NCBI GenBank assembly: GCA_019637295.1
Contig: JAHBVX010000004.1
Span: forward strand, 186,001 to 250,000
Source of the DNA: Polyangiaceae bacterium
GTDB lineage: Bacteria; Myxococcota_A; Polyangia; Polyangiales; Polyangiaceae
Length of the DNA: 64,000 nucleotides
Direction of reading: 5' to 3'
How positions within the stretch are numbered: the first letter of the stretch is position 1; every line of letters begins with the position of its first letter. The notes beneath the pieces are model-generated. The model searched no databases. It was given only the letters and a program-made list of their open reading frames with translations, and had not been told where the DNA came from. Positions 16,260-24,935 of the stretch are shown here, piece after piece. A program made the translations under genes and the position numbers.

Positions 16260-17390
16260 TCACTCCTGCCCGCCGCTCGCCTTCTGCTCCCCCAGCCAGC
16301 CCTTGCGCCGGAAGTAGTACAAGAGGCCCAGGGCCGTGGCGAGCATCACGCCGAGGGAGAATGGGTAACCGTAGGCCCAGCGCAGCTCGGGCATGTTCAG
16401 CGGCGAGCGATCCGGGTCGAAGTTCATACCGTAGATGCCGGCGATGAAGGTGAGCGGGATGAAGATGGTGGCGATGACCGTCAGCACCTTCATGATCTCG
16501 TTCATGGTGCGACTGACGGACGAGAGGTACACGTCCATCAACGAGCCTACGATCTCGCGATAGCTCTCGACCATGTCCAAGAGCTGTACGACGTGATCGG
16601 CGCAGTCCCGCAGGTAGACACGGGCTTCGTCGCCAACGAGCGCGGTCTCGTCCCGGGTCAGCACGGCCAACGCGTCCCGGAGCGGCCAGAGCGCCCGCTT
16701 GAGCCCGAGCAAGCGGTGACGCTTCTCCAGCAAGCGCTCGGGCACGTGACGCGTGGGGCGCTGCAGGATTTCTTCTTCGATGGTGTCGAGCTCGTCGCTG
16801 AGCTTCTCGAGCACCGGGAAGTAGTCGTCGATGGCCGCGTCGATCAACGCATGGGCGAGATGATCCGCCGACAAGTGCCGGAGCTTGCCACGCGCGCGGC
16901 GGACTCGCTCGCGCACCGGATCGAAGCAGTCGCCGGCCTCTTCCTGGAAGGTCACGACCCACTTGTTGCCCAGGAACACGCTGAGCTGCTCGGTGGTCTG
17001 CGCTTCGCCCCAGGGGGCCATACGCAGCACCAGGTACACGTGGTCTTCGTACTCCTCGAGCTTCGGCCGCTGATGGACGTTCACCACGTCTTCCATGGCC
17101 AAAGCGTGCAGGCCGAGAGCTTCGCCGAGCGCCGTGAGCATGGCGGCGTCACCGAGTCCGTCCACGTTGACCCAGACCACCGGGTGGCTCACGAGGAGGC
17201 CTTTCAGCGTGCCCACATCGTCGAGCTGCCGCTCCACGAAGTCGTCGGGCCCGAAGGCCATGACGGTCACGACGGACTTGGGCGCGCTCGGATCCACCGC
17301 GATGGTGCCGGCGGGCGCGCCGGGCAGCGTGCGGCGGTGCGGGATGATCAGGCTGGTGCGGCGGCGTCGTGTCTTCTTGGGGCGGGCCAT
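16260..17390 (-). CDS. corA: CorA-family magnesium/cobalt transporter
   Basis: 376 residues, the usual size of bacterial CorA. There is a large cytoplasmic N-terminal domain, then two C-terminal membrane helices. The signature YGMNF (GMN selectivity loop) lies between helix one (VIATIFIPLTFIAGI) and helix two (YPFSLGVMLATALGLLYYF). It mediates Mg2+ (also Co2+/Ni2+) uptake as a pentamer. The first 25 residues are very basic. It is divergent from the extensin-like gene with 60 bp between the starts. Confidence 0.95.
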   Translation of the reverse strand: MARPKKTRRRRTSLIIPHRRTLPGAPAGTIAVDPSAPKSVVTVMAFGPDDFVERQLDDVGTLKGLLVSHPVVWVNVDGLGDAAMLTALGEALGLHALAMEDVVNVHQRPKLEEYEDHVYLVLRMAPWGEAQTTEQLSVFLGNKWVVTFQEEAGDCFDPVRERVRRARGKLRHLSADHLAHALIDAAIDDYFPVLEKLSDELDTIEEEILQRPTRHVPERLLEKRHRLLGLKRALWPLRDALAVLTRDETALVGDEARVYLRDCADHVVQLLDMVESYREIVGSLMDVYLSSVSRTMNEIMKVLTVIATIFIPLTFIAGIYGMNFDPDRSPLNMPELRWAYGYPFSLGVMLATALGLLYYFRRKGWLGEQKASGGQE

Positions 17391-17450
17391 GCATTGCGCG
17401 TACTTCTGCGCGTGCGCGCCGTCATCTGCGAGCTATGCTGGCGCCCCGCC

Positions 17451-18347
17451 ATGCTCGCTCGCCCTGCCACGCGCCGGCCGCTTCCGGGGGTCTACCTCGC
17501 CGGCGCGCTGGCCGCGGCGTGCGCCGCCCCGCGGGCGGCGGGGCCGACGCCGCCGGCGACCTCGGCCCCGCTGTCCGCGCCGCCCCCCGACGCTCGCCCG
17601 GCCGCGGCTCCCGCCGAGGCGATAGCCTCGGCGCAGGCCGAGGGTACGGACGCGCCCGACGCGCCCGACGCGGACTCGGAGCCGGCGCCCCCGCCCGCGC
17701 CGGTCACGCATCCCTTTCACGCGCCGCTGCCGGACCGCCGCGCGCCCAACGCGCCCGCGATGCGGAACGCACAGCTCGCGCCGGAAGCGTGCCGCAAAGA
17801 GGTCGCGCGCCGCAAGCTCTCGGTGGCGCGTGACAACAAGCCGACGCCCGGTGTGGCCACGGCCTTCCGCCTCAAGGGCAAGCTCGGCGGCGTGCAGATC
17901 CAGACGGGCTCGAGCACGACGCCCTACGGCGTGCTCGATTGTCGCTTGCTGCTCACCCTCGACGACCTCGCGCCCCTGCTCGCGCGCCACGACGTCACCG
18001 CGCTGCGCATCGACAACGCCTATCGCCCCCACTCGAAGCTCGGCCGGCGCAAGCCGAGTCAGCACGCTCACGCCTTGGCCATCGACGTCACCACGTTCTC
18101 GTTGAGCGACGGCCGCGTCCTACACGTCGAGCGCGACTGGAAGGCGGACATCGGCGATCCCGTGTGCGGCCCCAGCGCCATCATGCACGAGCCGAGCGAC
18201 GAGTCGATCCGTCTGCGGAACTTGGTCTGTGACATCGTCGCCGGCGGTCACTTCCATCACGTGCTCACCCCCAGCTACGACGCCGCTCACCGGGATCACT
18301 TGCACCTCGACATCAAGCGCACGGGCTGGGCGGTCATCCTGCGTTGA
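17451..18347 (+). CDS. Extensin-like peptidoglycan hydrolase domain lipoprotein
   Basis: 298 residues from ATG 17451. An N-terminal signal with lipobox-like AAACAAP is followed by an Ala/Pro-rich linker to about residue 100. The C-terminal 190 residues match the extensin-like C-terminal family (LAS-type fold): GVLDCRLLLTL, NAYRP, QHAHALAIDV (H...D metal site) and DHLHLDI. The conserved His/Asp set suggests Zn-dependent DD- or LD-carboxypeptidase-like activity on peptidoglycan in the periplasm. The substrate is inferred. Confidence 0.85.
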   Translation: MLARPATRRPLPGVYLAGALAAACAAPRAAGPTPPATSAPLSAPPPDARPAAAPAEAIASAQAEGTDAPDAPDADSEPAPPPAPVTHPFHAPLPDRRAPNAPAMRNAQLAPEACRKEVARRKLSVARDNKPTPGVATAFRLKGKLGGVQIQTGSSTTPYGVLDCRLLLTLDDLAPLLARHDVTALRIDNAYRPHSKLGRRKPSQHAHALAIDVTTFSLSDGRVLHVERDWKADIGDPVCGPSAIMHEPSDESIRLRNLVCDIVAGGHFHHVLTPSYDAAHRDHLHLDIKRTGWAVILR

Positions 18348-18364
18348 GATGCCGAGTGCACGCG

Positions 18365-20086
18365 TCAGCCAGCACCACCGGACGACGCCGCCGTCAGGGT
18401 CGGGTACCTCGGAAACCACATCGCGCGCTCCACCTCCGCCGCGACGTCGCCGAGCTCGAGGCCCGCCAGGCCCTCGACCTGCACCTCCGTGGCCACCGCC
18501 TCGGCGATGCGCAGAGTGACTTCACGCAGGCGATTGAGCGCGGGAAAGAGCAGGCCGCGCTCGAGCTCGCGGGTCGTCACCGCGTCGGCCAAGACCTCAG
18601 CGGCGATGGTGAAGAAGCGATCCCGAACGCGACGAGCCTCACTCACCAGACACCCGAGCCCCACTCCTGGAAAGACGTAGACGTTGTTGCACTGCGCCGC
18701 CTCGAGCGTGCGCCCCGCCAGTGAGACGGGACCGAAGGGGCTGCCCGTGGCCACCAGCGCGCGACCGTCGGTCCAGCCGAAGAGCTGCTCCGGCGTCGCC
18801 TCGCTCTTGCTGGTCGGGTTCGACAGCGGAAAGATCACCGGCCTCTCTACCCGCCGCGCCATGCGCTGCACGATGTCTTGGTTGAACACACCGGGTTGAC
18901 CCGAGGTGCCGATCAGCACCGTGGGCTCGATGGCTTCCACCACGTGCGCCAGGTCGTGACTCTGCTCGAGCTTCAACCCGAGGTTGGTCGCGAGCTCCAC
19001 GGGCCAGGCGAGCGAGCGCTTGTAGGCGTCGCCTCGCTCGCCACCCTCGACCAGCAGACCGCGACTGTCCAGGATGGCCATGTGCTCGAGCAACGCGGTG
19101 CCCTCGAGCCCCGCCTTGTGCAGCGCATCGCGCAGGAGGCGCCCGATCCCCACCCCCGCGGCGCCCGCGCCCAGGATCACGATGCGCTGCTCGGAGAGGC
19201 GCTCGCCCTTGGCGCGGCAGGCGGCCATCACTCCAGCCAGCGCCACCGCCGCCGTGCCTTCGATGTCGTCGTTGAAGGAGGGCAGCACGTCGCGGTAGCG
19301 ATCCAACAGCGCGAAGGCGTTGCCCTTCTTGAAGTCTTCCCATTGCAGCAGGGCCCGCGGGAACAGCTCCTTGACGGCCAGCACGAACTCCTCCACCAGC
19401 GAGTCGTACTCCGCACCGCGCAGGCGCCGCTCTCGCACGCCCAGGTACAAGGGGTCGGCCAGCAGCGCTTCGTTGTCGGTGCCAACGTCCAGCGACACCG
19501 GCAGGGTCTGCGAGGGATGGATGCCCGCGGCCATCGTGTAGAGGGCCAGCTTGCCGATCGGGATCCCCATGCCGCCCGCGCCTTGATCGCCGAGCCCCAA
19601 GATGCGCTCGTTGTCGGTGACTACGATCAAACGCACTGGATCGCACGGGCTGTTGGCCAACACCTCGCGCACGCGCCCGCGATGCGCCGCCGTGATCCAG
19701 ATGCCACGACCGCGACGAAAGATGCGCGAGTACTGCTGGCACGCCTCCCCCACCGTGGGCGTGTACACGATGGGCATCAGCTCCTCGACGTGCTCGAGCA
19801 GCACGCGATAGAACAACGTCTCGTTGCGGTCTTGCAGTGCGGTCATGCCGATGTAGCGCTCGAGGGGCTCGGTCTTGGCGCACAGGGTGCCCCAGACTTG
19901 CTCCACTTGGCTCTCGATATCGCTGACCGCGTGGGGCAACAGCCCCTCGAGCCCGAACGTGCGCCGTTCGTCGAGGGAGAACCCGGTGCCCTTGTTGACC
20001 AGCGGCTGGTTGAGCAGGCCTCGCCCGCGCAGGGCTACCGCGGCCTTGGCCCCGGCCCCATCGAACGACCACGTGACTTCCTTCAT
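18365..20086 (-). CDS. maeA: NAD-dependent malic enzyme (large form)
   Basis: 573 residues, the size of the large SfcA/eukaryote-type malic enzymes. Motifs: YTPTVGEACQQYS, the malate/metal site around VVTDNERILGLGDQGAGGMG, the catalytic-Lys region IGKLALYTMAAG, the NAD-binding GxGxxG in ILGAGAAGVGIG, and FPLSNPTSKSEATPE near the C-terminus. It oxidatively decarboxylates malate to pyruvate and supplies NADH. NAD rather than NADP preference is inferred from the subfamily. Cytoplasmic, single gene; the ATG at 20086 is preceded by a divergence-free 111-bp gap to the lipoprotein gene. Confidence 0.95.
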   Translation of the reverse strand: MKEVTWSFDGAGAKAAVALRGRGLLNQPLVNKGTGFSLDERRTFGLEGLLPHAVSDIESQVEQVWGTLCAKTEPLERYIGMTALQDRNETLFYRVLLEHVEELMPIVYTPTVGEACQQYSRIFRRGRGIWITAAHRGRVREVLANSPCDPVRLIVVTDNERILGLGDQGAGGMGIPIGKLALYTMAAGIHPSQTLPVSLDVGTDNEALLADPLYLGVRERRLRGAEYDSLVEEFVLAVKELFPRALLQWEDFKKGNAFALLDRYRDVLPSFNDDIEGTAAVALAGVMAACRAKGERLSEQRIVILGAGAAGVGIGRLLRDALHKAGLEGTALLEHMAILDSRGLLVEGGERGDAYKRSLAWPVELATNLGLKLEQSHDLAHVVEAIEPTVLIGTSGQPGVFNQDIVQRMARRVERPVIFPLSNPTSKSEATPEQLFGWTDGRALVATGSPFGPVSLAGRTLEAAQCNNVYVFPGVGLGCLVSEARRVRDRFFTIAAEVLADAVTTRELERGLLFPALNRLREVTLRIAEAVATEVQVEGLAGLELGDVAAEVERAMWFPRYPTLTAASSGGAG

Positions 20087-20197
20087 CGTGGCCCGAGTAT
20101 ACCGATTCGGCTCAGCCCGCGGCCGACGTTGGCGCGCCCTGGCGAAGCCACGCGGAAACCGGCGCGACCGGCAGGCCGACCGCGTGAAGGCCCGGGC

Positions 20198-21880
20198 CTA
20201 CGGCGCGATGCAGACGAGCGCCGTGTACGAGTCGCCGGCGAGCGGAGACGAGCCGCCGTAGTCCAGCTCTCCCTTGAACACGCCCGTGAAACAGGCGCGA
20301 GCACCCTGAGCGGTGACCGAGCCTCGGGTGTCGTCGTCGGAGCAGCCGAAGGTGCGTACCCAGGTCGTGGCGCCGTCGCTCGCCGAGAACTGGGCGACGA
20401 ACACGTCCCGGGCGCCGGCGTGCACTAGACCCGTACCAAAATCCACGTCTTGCTGCTGGTCGCTCAGCTCTCCGAGCACCGTGAGGGTCTGACCTTCGTG
20501 CACCATCCGGAAGTTCTGCTCGAGACCCTCGGACAGGACGCGTCGATTCCAGAGCACCGCGCCCGTCGCACCGAGCCGCGCCAGCACCAGATCCTCACCG
20601 CCAGCGAGGCTGGTGGACAGCGCAACGAGGGGACCCGCGCCCAGGTCGATGGGTGGTCTCACGTTCACCGCCAGCAGCAGCTCACCGTCGTTCCGCAGTG
20701 CCAGCGCGTGGGTCTCGTTGGAGCCCGAGGTCGTCTCGTAGATCTTGGCGTATGAGAGGCTGCCTGCCGCGTCGAAGACGGCGACGTAGGGTGACTCACT
20801 CGAGTGCGGGTTGGTGAGCGCTTGCCCCGGCAGCTGCAGATGGGCCTGAACCGAGCCCCCCACGGCCACCGAGCCCGCGTCGTTCACGTCCAAGGCCAGA
20901 GTCCGTGAGAACGTGTTGTGACCGGTGATGGCCTGCGACCACTGATGCTGGAAGTTCGCGTCGAAGCTGGCGATGTATTCGTTGGTCTGGTTCGCGCTGT
21001 CAGCCACGAGCTCGCTGCCCCCGAGATCGGCGGTGCCGCCAAAGCTCCCCAAGATGGCGATCCGCCCCGAAGCGGAGATGGCCGCGAGCCCCACCTCTTC
21101 CGAGCTCTGAGGAGTGGCGTTCGTTGCCGCATCGACCGTGCCGGTGGCGCCGTCGAGCCGCACGAACATCGCGTCCCGGTATATTCCGGTGAGCGCGAAC
21201 CCGTCAGCGTTCCACGCTTTCAGTCGCGTGCCGACAGCGAGCAGATCACCGGCCACGAAGCGCAGCGCGCGCACCGCCCACTCCCGCTCGGACCACAGCT
21301 TGGACCAGCGCAGGGTGCCGTCGGCTTCGTACACCACGATGGCCACGCCGTTGTTGGCGCTGAGGCTCTGCCCTCCACCCAAGTCCGCCTGGCCAGCGAA
21401 CTCGATGAACACCGCCAGCTCGCCGTTCGGCCCGAACACCGGAGCGGACACCGAGACGAAGTTGTCGTCCACCGAGAAGTTCCACCCGCGGGCTTCGCTC
21501 AGCTTGGGACCGAACTCGGCGCCCACTTGCTTCGGTCCATCCACGGTCAGCGTGCAGGTGCTCGTCCCGGTGCAGTCACCAGTCCAGCTCCGAAACACGG
21601 ACTGGGGATCCGCAGCGGCGTCCAGGGTGACCACTGTTCCCTCCGCCAGCGTGAGCTTGGCGCTTCGCGTCTCGAAGCTGCCGGCTGGTATCGCGTAGGC
21701 GATGCGCCCACCCGTCTCGCAGCTGGACACCGCGATGTCCACCAGGTGGCTTGGCACCTGCCCGCCGCCGGTCCCACCCGCGCCGCCCGACCCCGCGTCC
21801 GGAGTGCCGCCGCTGGACCCGCCGCCGCTGCACGCTAGCGCGATCAGCGCTGGCGTAAGTCCGATCCTGGTGGCCCGCAT
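20198..21880 (-). CDS. Surface lipoprotein with InlB-like repeat and propeller-type repeats
   Basis: 560 residues. A lipobox-like LIALAC and a Gly/Ser spacer are followed by a divergent InlB B-repeat-type unit (about residues 60-130: LTLAEGTVVTLDAAADPQ, FRSWTGDCTG, CTLTVDG). The rest is a run of beta-propeller-like repeats with the motif DLGGGQSL / TADLGGSELV / IDLGAGPLVAL and FDAxGSLSYAKI, of the SBBP-like type found in exported bacterial proteins. No catalytic motif is seen; it is probably adhesive or structural at the cell surface. Confidence 0.75.
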   Translation of the reverse strand: MRATRIGLTPALIALACSGGGSSGGTPDAGSGGAGGTGGGQVPSHLVDIAVSSCETGGRIAYAIPAGSFETRSAKLTLAEGTVVTLDAAADPQSVFRSWTGDCTGTSTCTLTVDGPKQVGAEFGPKLSEARGWNFSVDDNFVSVSAPVFGPNGELAVFIEFAGQADLGGGQSLSANNGVAIVVYEADGTLRWSKLWSEREWAVRALRFVAGDLLAVGTRLKAWNADGFALTGIYRDAMFVRLDGATGTVDAATNATPQSSEEVGLAAISASGRIAILGSFGGTADLGGSELVADSANQTNEYIASFDANFQHQWSQAITGHNTFSRTLALDVNDAGSVAVGGSVQAHLQLPGQALTNPHSSESPYVAVFDAAGSLSYAKIYETTSGSNETHALALRNDGELLLAVNVRPPIDLGAGPLVALSTSLAGGEDLVLARLGATGAVLWNRRVLSEGLEQNFRMVHEGQTLTVLGELSDQQQDVDFGTGLVHAGARDVFVAQFSASDGATTWVRTFGCSDDDTRGSVTAQGARACFTGVFKGELDYGGSSPLAGDSYTALVCIAP

Positions 21881-22030
21881 GGTACTCGCCCAAGGCTACA
21901 GCAGGCCGAGCATGGACGCACCCCAGCGCTACGGGCGCCTCGAGAGTTCCCCCCGGCCCCCGAGCCGAGTTATGCTGCCGCGGAGGTGTCCCCACGATGC
22001 GGCGTGGGACACGCTCCACAGGAGTGGACC

Positions 22031-22675
22031 ATGATCAACGTCCGAAGCTCGGTGCCGACTCTGCTGGTGGTGCTCGCAGCGCTGCTCGCGTGCAAGAAGG
22101 AGAGCGGCAACATCGGCGCCGAGTGCAGCGCTGATGGCGACTGCCTCAATGGCCTGTCGTGTCAGACCGGCAAGTGTCAGGTCAAGCCGACCGCCGAGGC
22201 GACGCCGACGCCGGAGGCGCCGAGCGAGCCTGCCGCGCCGGCGACGCCGGAAGCCGTGGAGGCGACCCCGGTGGCGAAGAGCGAGAAGGACGTCCCAGAG
22301 ATCCCCGAAGGACGCTCCAACCCGCCAACCGTGGCCGAGTGGTCCGCAGCCCCGATCACGAACACCCAGGGCACGGGCTCCTGGGCGCCAGACTGCACGT
22401 CGAAGATCGTGCGCGAGTGGCTGCAGGTGAACTGCACCGGGAAGATCCTCGGCTACGAGAAGATGGAGAACTTCGGCAAGGAGCAGGTCGACTACTTCCA
22501 GTCAATCAAGCCGAACAACATCGCCTCCTTCGTGGTGCGCCTGAAGAAGGGCAAGACCATGAGCGTGCGCATCTGCCGCGAGAAGGACCGCGCTTCTCTG
22601 TTCATGAACTGGCCAGCCGCCAAGGATCGCCCGGTGCACGTGGCCCTGGGCAAGGGGCCACCGTGCGGGACGTGA
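22031..22675 (+). CDS. Lipoprotein of unknown function, possibly frameshifted at its end
   Basis: 214 residues from ATG 22031, with AGGAG seven bases upstream. A lipobox (ALLAC) leads to a small Cys motif (CSADGDCLNGLSCQTGKC), an Ala/Pro/Glu/Thr linker and a C-terminal domain of about 100 residues (WLQVNCTGKILGYEKMENFG...). It is divergent from the propeller lipoprotein. A coding-like stretch continues in the next frame after the stop (see 22676-22762), so the original protein may have been about 30 residues longer. Confidence 0.7.
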   Translation: MINVRSSVPTLLVVLAALLACKKESGNIGAECSADGDCLNGLSCQTGKCQVKPTAEATPTPEAPSEPAAPATPEAVEATPVAKSEKDVPEIPEGRSNPPTVAEWSAAPITNTQGTGSWAPDCTSKIVREWLQVNCTGKILGYEKMENFGKEQVDYFQSIKPNNIASFVVRLKKGKTMSVRICREKDRASLFMNWPAAKDRPVHVALGKGPPCGT

Positions 22676-22762
22676 GCCTCTGCTGTTCGACGCGGTGCTG
22701 CGAGAGCGCAACGACAACGCGAGCTTCGGCGTCGACACGTTGACGGTCCACGCCGACTTCTG
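22676..22762 (+). pseudogene. Coding-like remnant downstream of lipoprotein gene
   Basis: In the frame shifted by one from the preceding gene, the DNA reads PLLFDAVLRERNDNASFGVD and ends TLTVHADF-stop at 22763. Nearly every codon ends in G or C, which is the coding signature of this genome, and there is no start codon of its own with a ribosome site. It looks like the displaced C-terminus of the lipoprotein gene or of a lost gene. I do not recognise the family. Confidence 0.4.
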
Positions 22763-22817
22763 AGCGAGCCCTTGTCGGTCCGGCGCGGGCACGGCGGGTG
22801 GCTGGCCAGCTCCGGGC

Positions 22818-23642
22818 TCAGACCTCCGCCCGCCGGCGCAGCAGCACGCACGCGGGCTCGATGGCCGCGACGGCAGCGACGCAGGGCGCTCTGAACTCCT
22901 CCGTATCCGTGCGTGCGAGCACGCGACCGGTCTGCACCAGCTCGCTATCCATCACGCACACGACGGCGGACGGAGGTATCGCCACCGGGATCAGGCGTGG
23001 CGGCGGGGAGACGGCGGGCAGCGGGAGACCTTCGCGGGCGGAGATCAGCTCGATGGCATCGAGGGCGAACTCGACGGAGCCGAGCGGCGTGCGGGCACGC
23101 TCGACGACGGCGATCAACGAGGGCAAGTGCTCCGACGAGCCCAGGCGCCGCAGGGCGCGAATCGCGAGGAAGACCACCGAGCTGTCCCGGTCCCGCAGCA
23201 ACTTGTCGAGCAGCGGGCGTACCTCCGGGGCGTCGCGCTCGAGCAGCGCGCGCAGCGCGACGCTGCGCGTGGAGCCAGCGCGGTCGCGCAGCTTGGCGAC
23301 CAGCGTGGGCACGACGCGATCGCTAGGGCAGGCGCCGAGGGCGGCCAGGACCGAGTGGTGGTCGGCCCGGGCCGGCGAGCGTTCGAGTGCTTCCGCGAAC
23401 GCGTCCGGAAAGTCCCGGGCCAAGGCGACCAAGCACGCCTGGTACTCGGGCATCACGTCGCGATAGTCCGCGTCGTCACGGCCCAGCCGAGCGCCCGACT
23501 CGACCGCCTCGAGCAGCTCGCCGACGACCGGCGCTCCCAGCGCCAACAGCCCCTCGATGAGCTCCTCGGTGTTCGCGTCGCCCAGCGCGCCGAGGGCGGC
23601 GACTATCGCTCCTTGCCGTGCCTCGCTCCGGGTCGACACCAT
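22818..23642 (-). CDS. HEAT-repeat-like protein
   Basis: 274 residues from ATG 23642. Helical repeats of the HEAT/armadillo kind cover about residues 10-210: VVPTLVAKLRDRAGSTRSVA, LRALLERDAPEVRPLLDKLL and LRDRDSSVVFLAIRALRRLG, each ending in an LxALxxLG-like turn. The C-terminal 60 residues form a separate region (PRLIPVAIPPSAVVCVMD). Such proteins scaffold or bind partners; no catalytic residues are seen. It lies 38 bases downstream of the FAD oxidoreductase gene and is probably the last gene of that operon. Confidence 0.75.
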   Translation of the reverse strand: MVSTRSEARQGAIVAALGALGDANTEELIEGLLALGAPVVGELLEAVESGARLGRDDADYRDVMPEYQACLVALARDFPDAFAEALERSPARADHHSVLAALGACPSDRVVPTLVAKLRDRAGSTRSVALRALLERDAPEVRPLLDKLLRDRDSSVVFLAIRALRRLGSSEHLPSLIAVVERARTPLGSVEFALDAIELISAREGLPLPAVSPPPRLIPVAIPPSAVVCVMDSELVQTGRVLARTDTEEFRAPCVAAVAAIEPACVLLRRRAEV

Positions 23643-23680
23643 GCCCTGGATGTTCCCGCCACAGTGCCACGAGCGCAACG

Positions 23681-24916
23681 CTAGAGCGCCTTCGGCGCTG
23701 GCTCCACGGCCGCGGCCTGCGCGACCCGTCGGTGGTGAGGCGGTCGGGGACCAGGCGGGCGCGGCCGCATCCGAGTGAGCGGCCGCGCAGCAGAGAGCCA
23801 GCGCACCTCGGGGGTCATGGCCTGCGAGAAGTTCTTGTGCAATTGCTGCACGCGCTCGAGCGTCCAGGCGAAGGACGCGATCTCGTCGCTGATGTGGAAC
23901 ACCTCCGTCGTGAACTCGGCGCGCAGCCGAGCGTACCCTTCCAGATCGCCGCGCGCGATGGCCTCGGCCAGCAGCTCGGCGTCGCGCAGCGCGTCGGTGA
24001 TCCCGTGAGCGGTGATGGGATCGCGAAAGACACCCGCGTCGCCCACCAGCGCCCACCCCGGCCCGTAGGGGGCGCGTATGTGCCCCCGTGCGCCGGAGAA
24101 GCGCAGCAGTTTGCCGCTCGGTCGCGCGTCGACCAAACGCGCTGCCAGCTCCGGCGCGGCGGAACGCAGCAGTTCGACGTACGACGTCTCGACGCTCGCG
24201 CCGCTCATGACCACCTCGGGCGGGCCGGAGACGAATACGCAGGTCAGCCCGTCGTTGGTGGGGATGGCGCCCACGCCGACTCCCGGCGCATAGCCCCACA
24301 GGTAGCCGTCGACCTCGAGCCCTGACCAGTAACCGAAGATCACGGCGCCATGGTGCTCGCCCTCGAGCAGAGTGGGCGCGCGGACCCAGTCGGCCACCCG
24401 CGAAGAGCGTCCGTCGGCGCCGATCACGACGTCGGCCACCACGGCCTGGGTGCGACCCTGCCGATCGTGCACCACGACGCCCGAGACCCGACCGTCTGAA
24501 TCGCGCACGAGTCCCTGCACGAGCATGCCGTGCCGCACCTCCGCGCCCGCCTCCCGCGCCACGTCGACCACCACTCGATCGAGCAGCGTGCGCCGCGGCG
24601 CATACAGCGCGTCGCTGCCCGGAACCGACCGGATGGGCACCGTCACGCCCCCCGAGGGGTACAGGAACGTGGCCGAGCGCACGGCGGGGGTCCCCGCCGC
24701 GACGATGCGCTCGAGCGCGCCGAGCCGGTGCAGCGACAGCACACCGCCGCGCATCAGCGCGTGGGTGGAGACCGTGTCGGCGCCGTAGCGCGAGCGCTCC
24801 AGCACGAGCACCGACGCCCCCCGCTCGGCCAGCGCAGCGGCGGTCGCTGCTCCCGCGCACCGGCCGCCGACGATGACGGCGTCGTATCGTTGCTTCGAGG
24901 TGAGTCTCTGGGTCAT
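23681..24916 (-). CDS. FAD-dependent oxidoreductase (geranylgeranyl-reductase/monooxygenase-like)
   Basis: 411 residues from ATG 24916, with AGGAG seven bases upstream. The N-terminal FAD-binding beta-alpha-beta is DAVIVGGRCAGAATAAALAE, followed by LERSRYGADTVSTHAL. The middle motif is VIGADGRSSRVADWV and the second FAD motif is GDAGVFRDPITAHGITDAL. These identify a PHBH-fold flavoprotein related to aromatic monooxygenases, squalene-epoxidase-like and geranylgeranyl-reductase-like enzymes. It is likely to oxidise or reduce a small hydrophobic substrate. It is directly downstream of a second flavoprotein (19 bp), suggesting successive steps. Confidence 0.9.
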   Translation of the reverse strand: MTQRLTSKQRYDAVIVGGRCAGAATAAALAERGASVLVLERSRYGADTVSTHALMRGGVLSLHRLGALERIVAAGTPAVRSATFLYPSGGVTVPIRSVPGSDALYAPRRTLLDRVVVDVAREAGAEVRHGMLVQGLVRDSDGRVSGVVVHDRQGRTQAVVADVVIGADGRSSRVADWVRAPTLLEGEHHGAVIFGYWSGLEVDGYLWGYAPGVGVGAIPTNDGLTCVFVSGPPEVVMSGASVETSYVELLRSAAPELAARLVDARPSGKLLRFSGARGHIRAPYGPGWALVGDAGVFRDPITAHGITDALRDAELLAEAIARGDLEGYARLRAEFTTEVFHISDEIASFAWTLERVQQLHKNFSQAMTPEVRWLSAARPLTRMRPRPPGPRPPHHRRVAQAAAVEPAPKAL

Positions 24917-24935
24917 GGTCTCTCTCCTAGTGATG

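Noticed and set aside
22818-24860. HEAT-repeat frame extended to 680 codons
   Set aside because: The extension reads Arg-rich sequence antiphase to the FAD oxidoreductase; the real start is at 23642.
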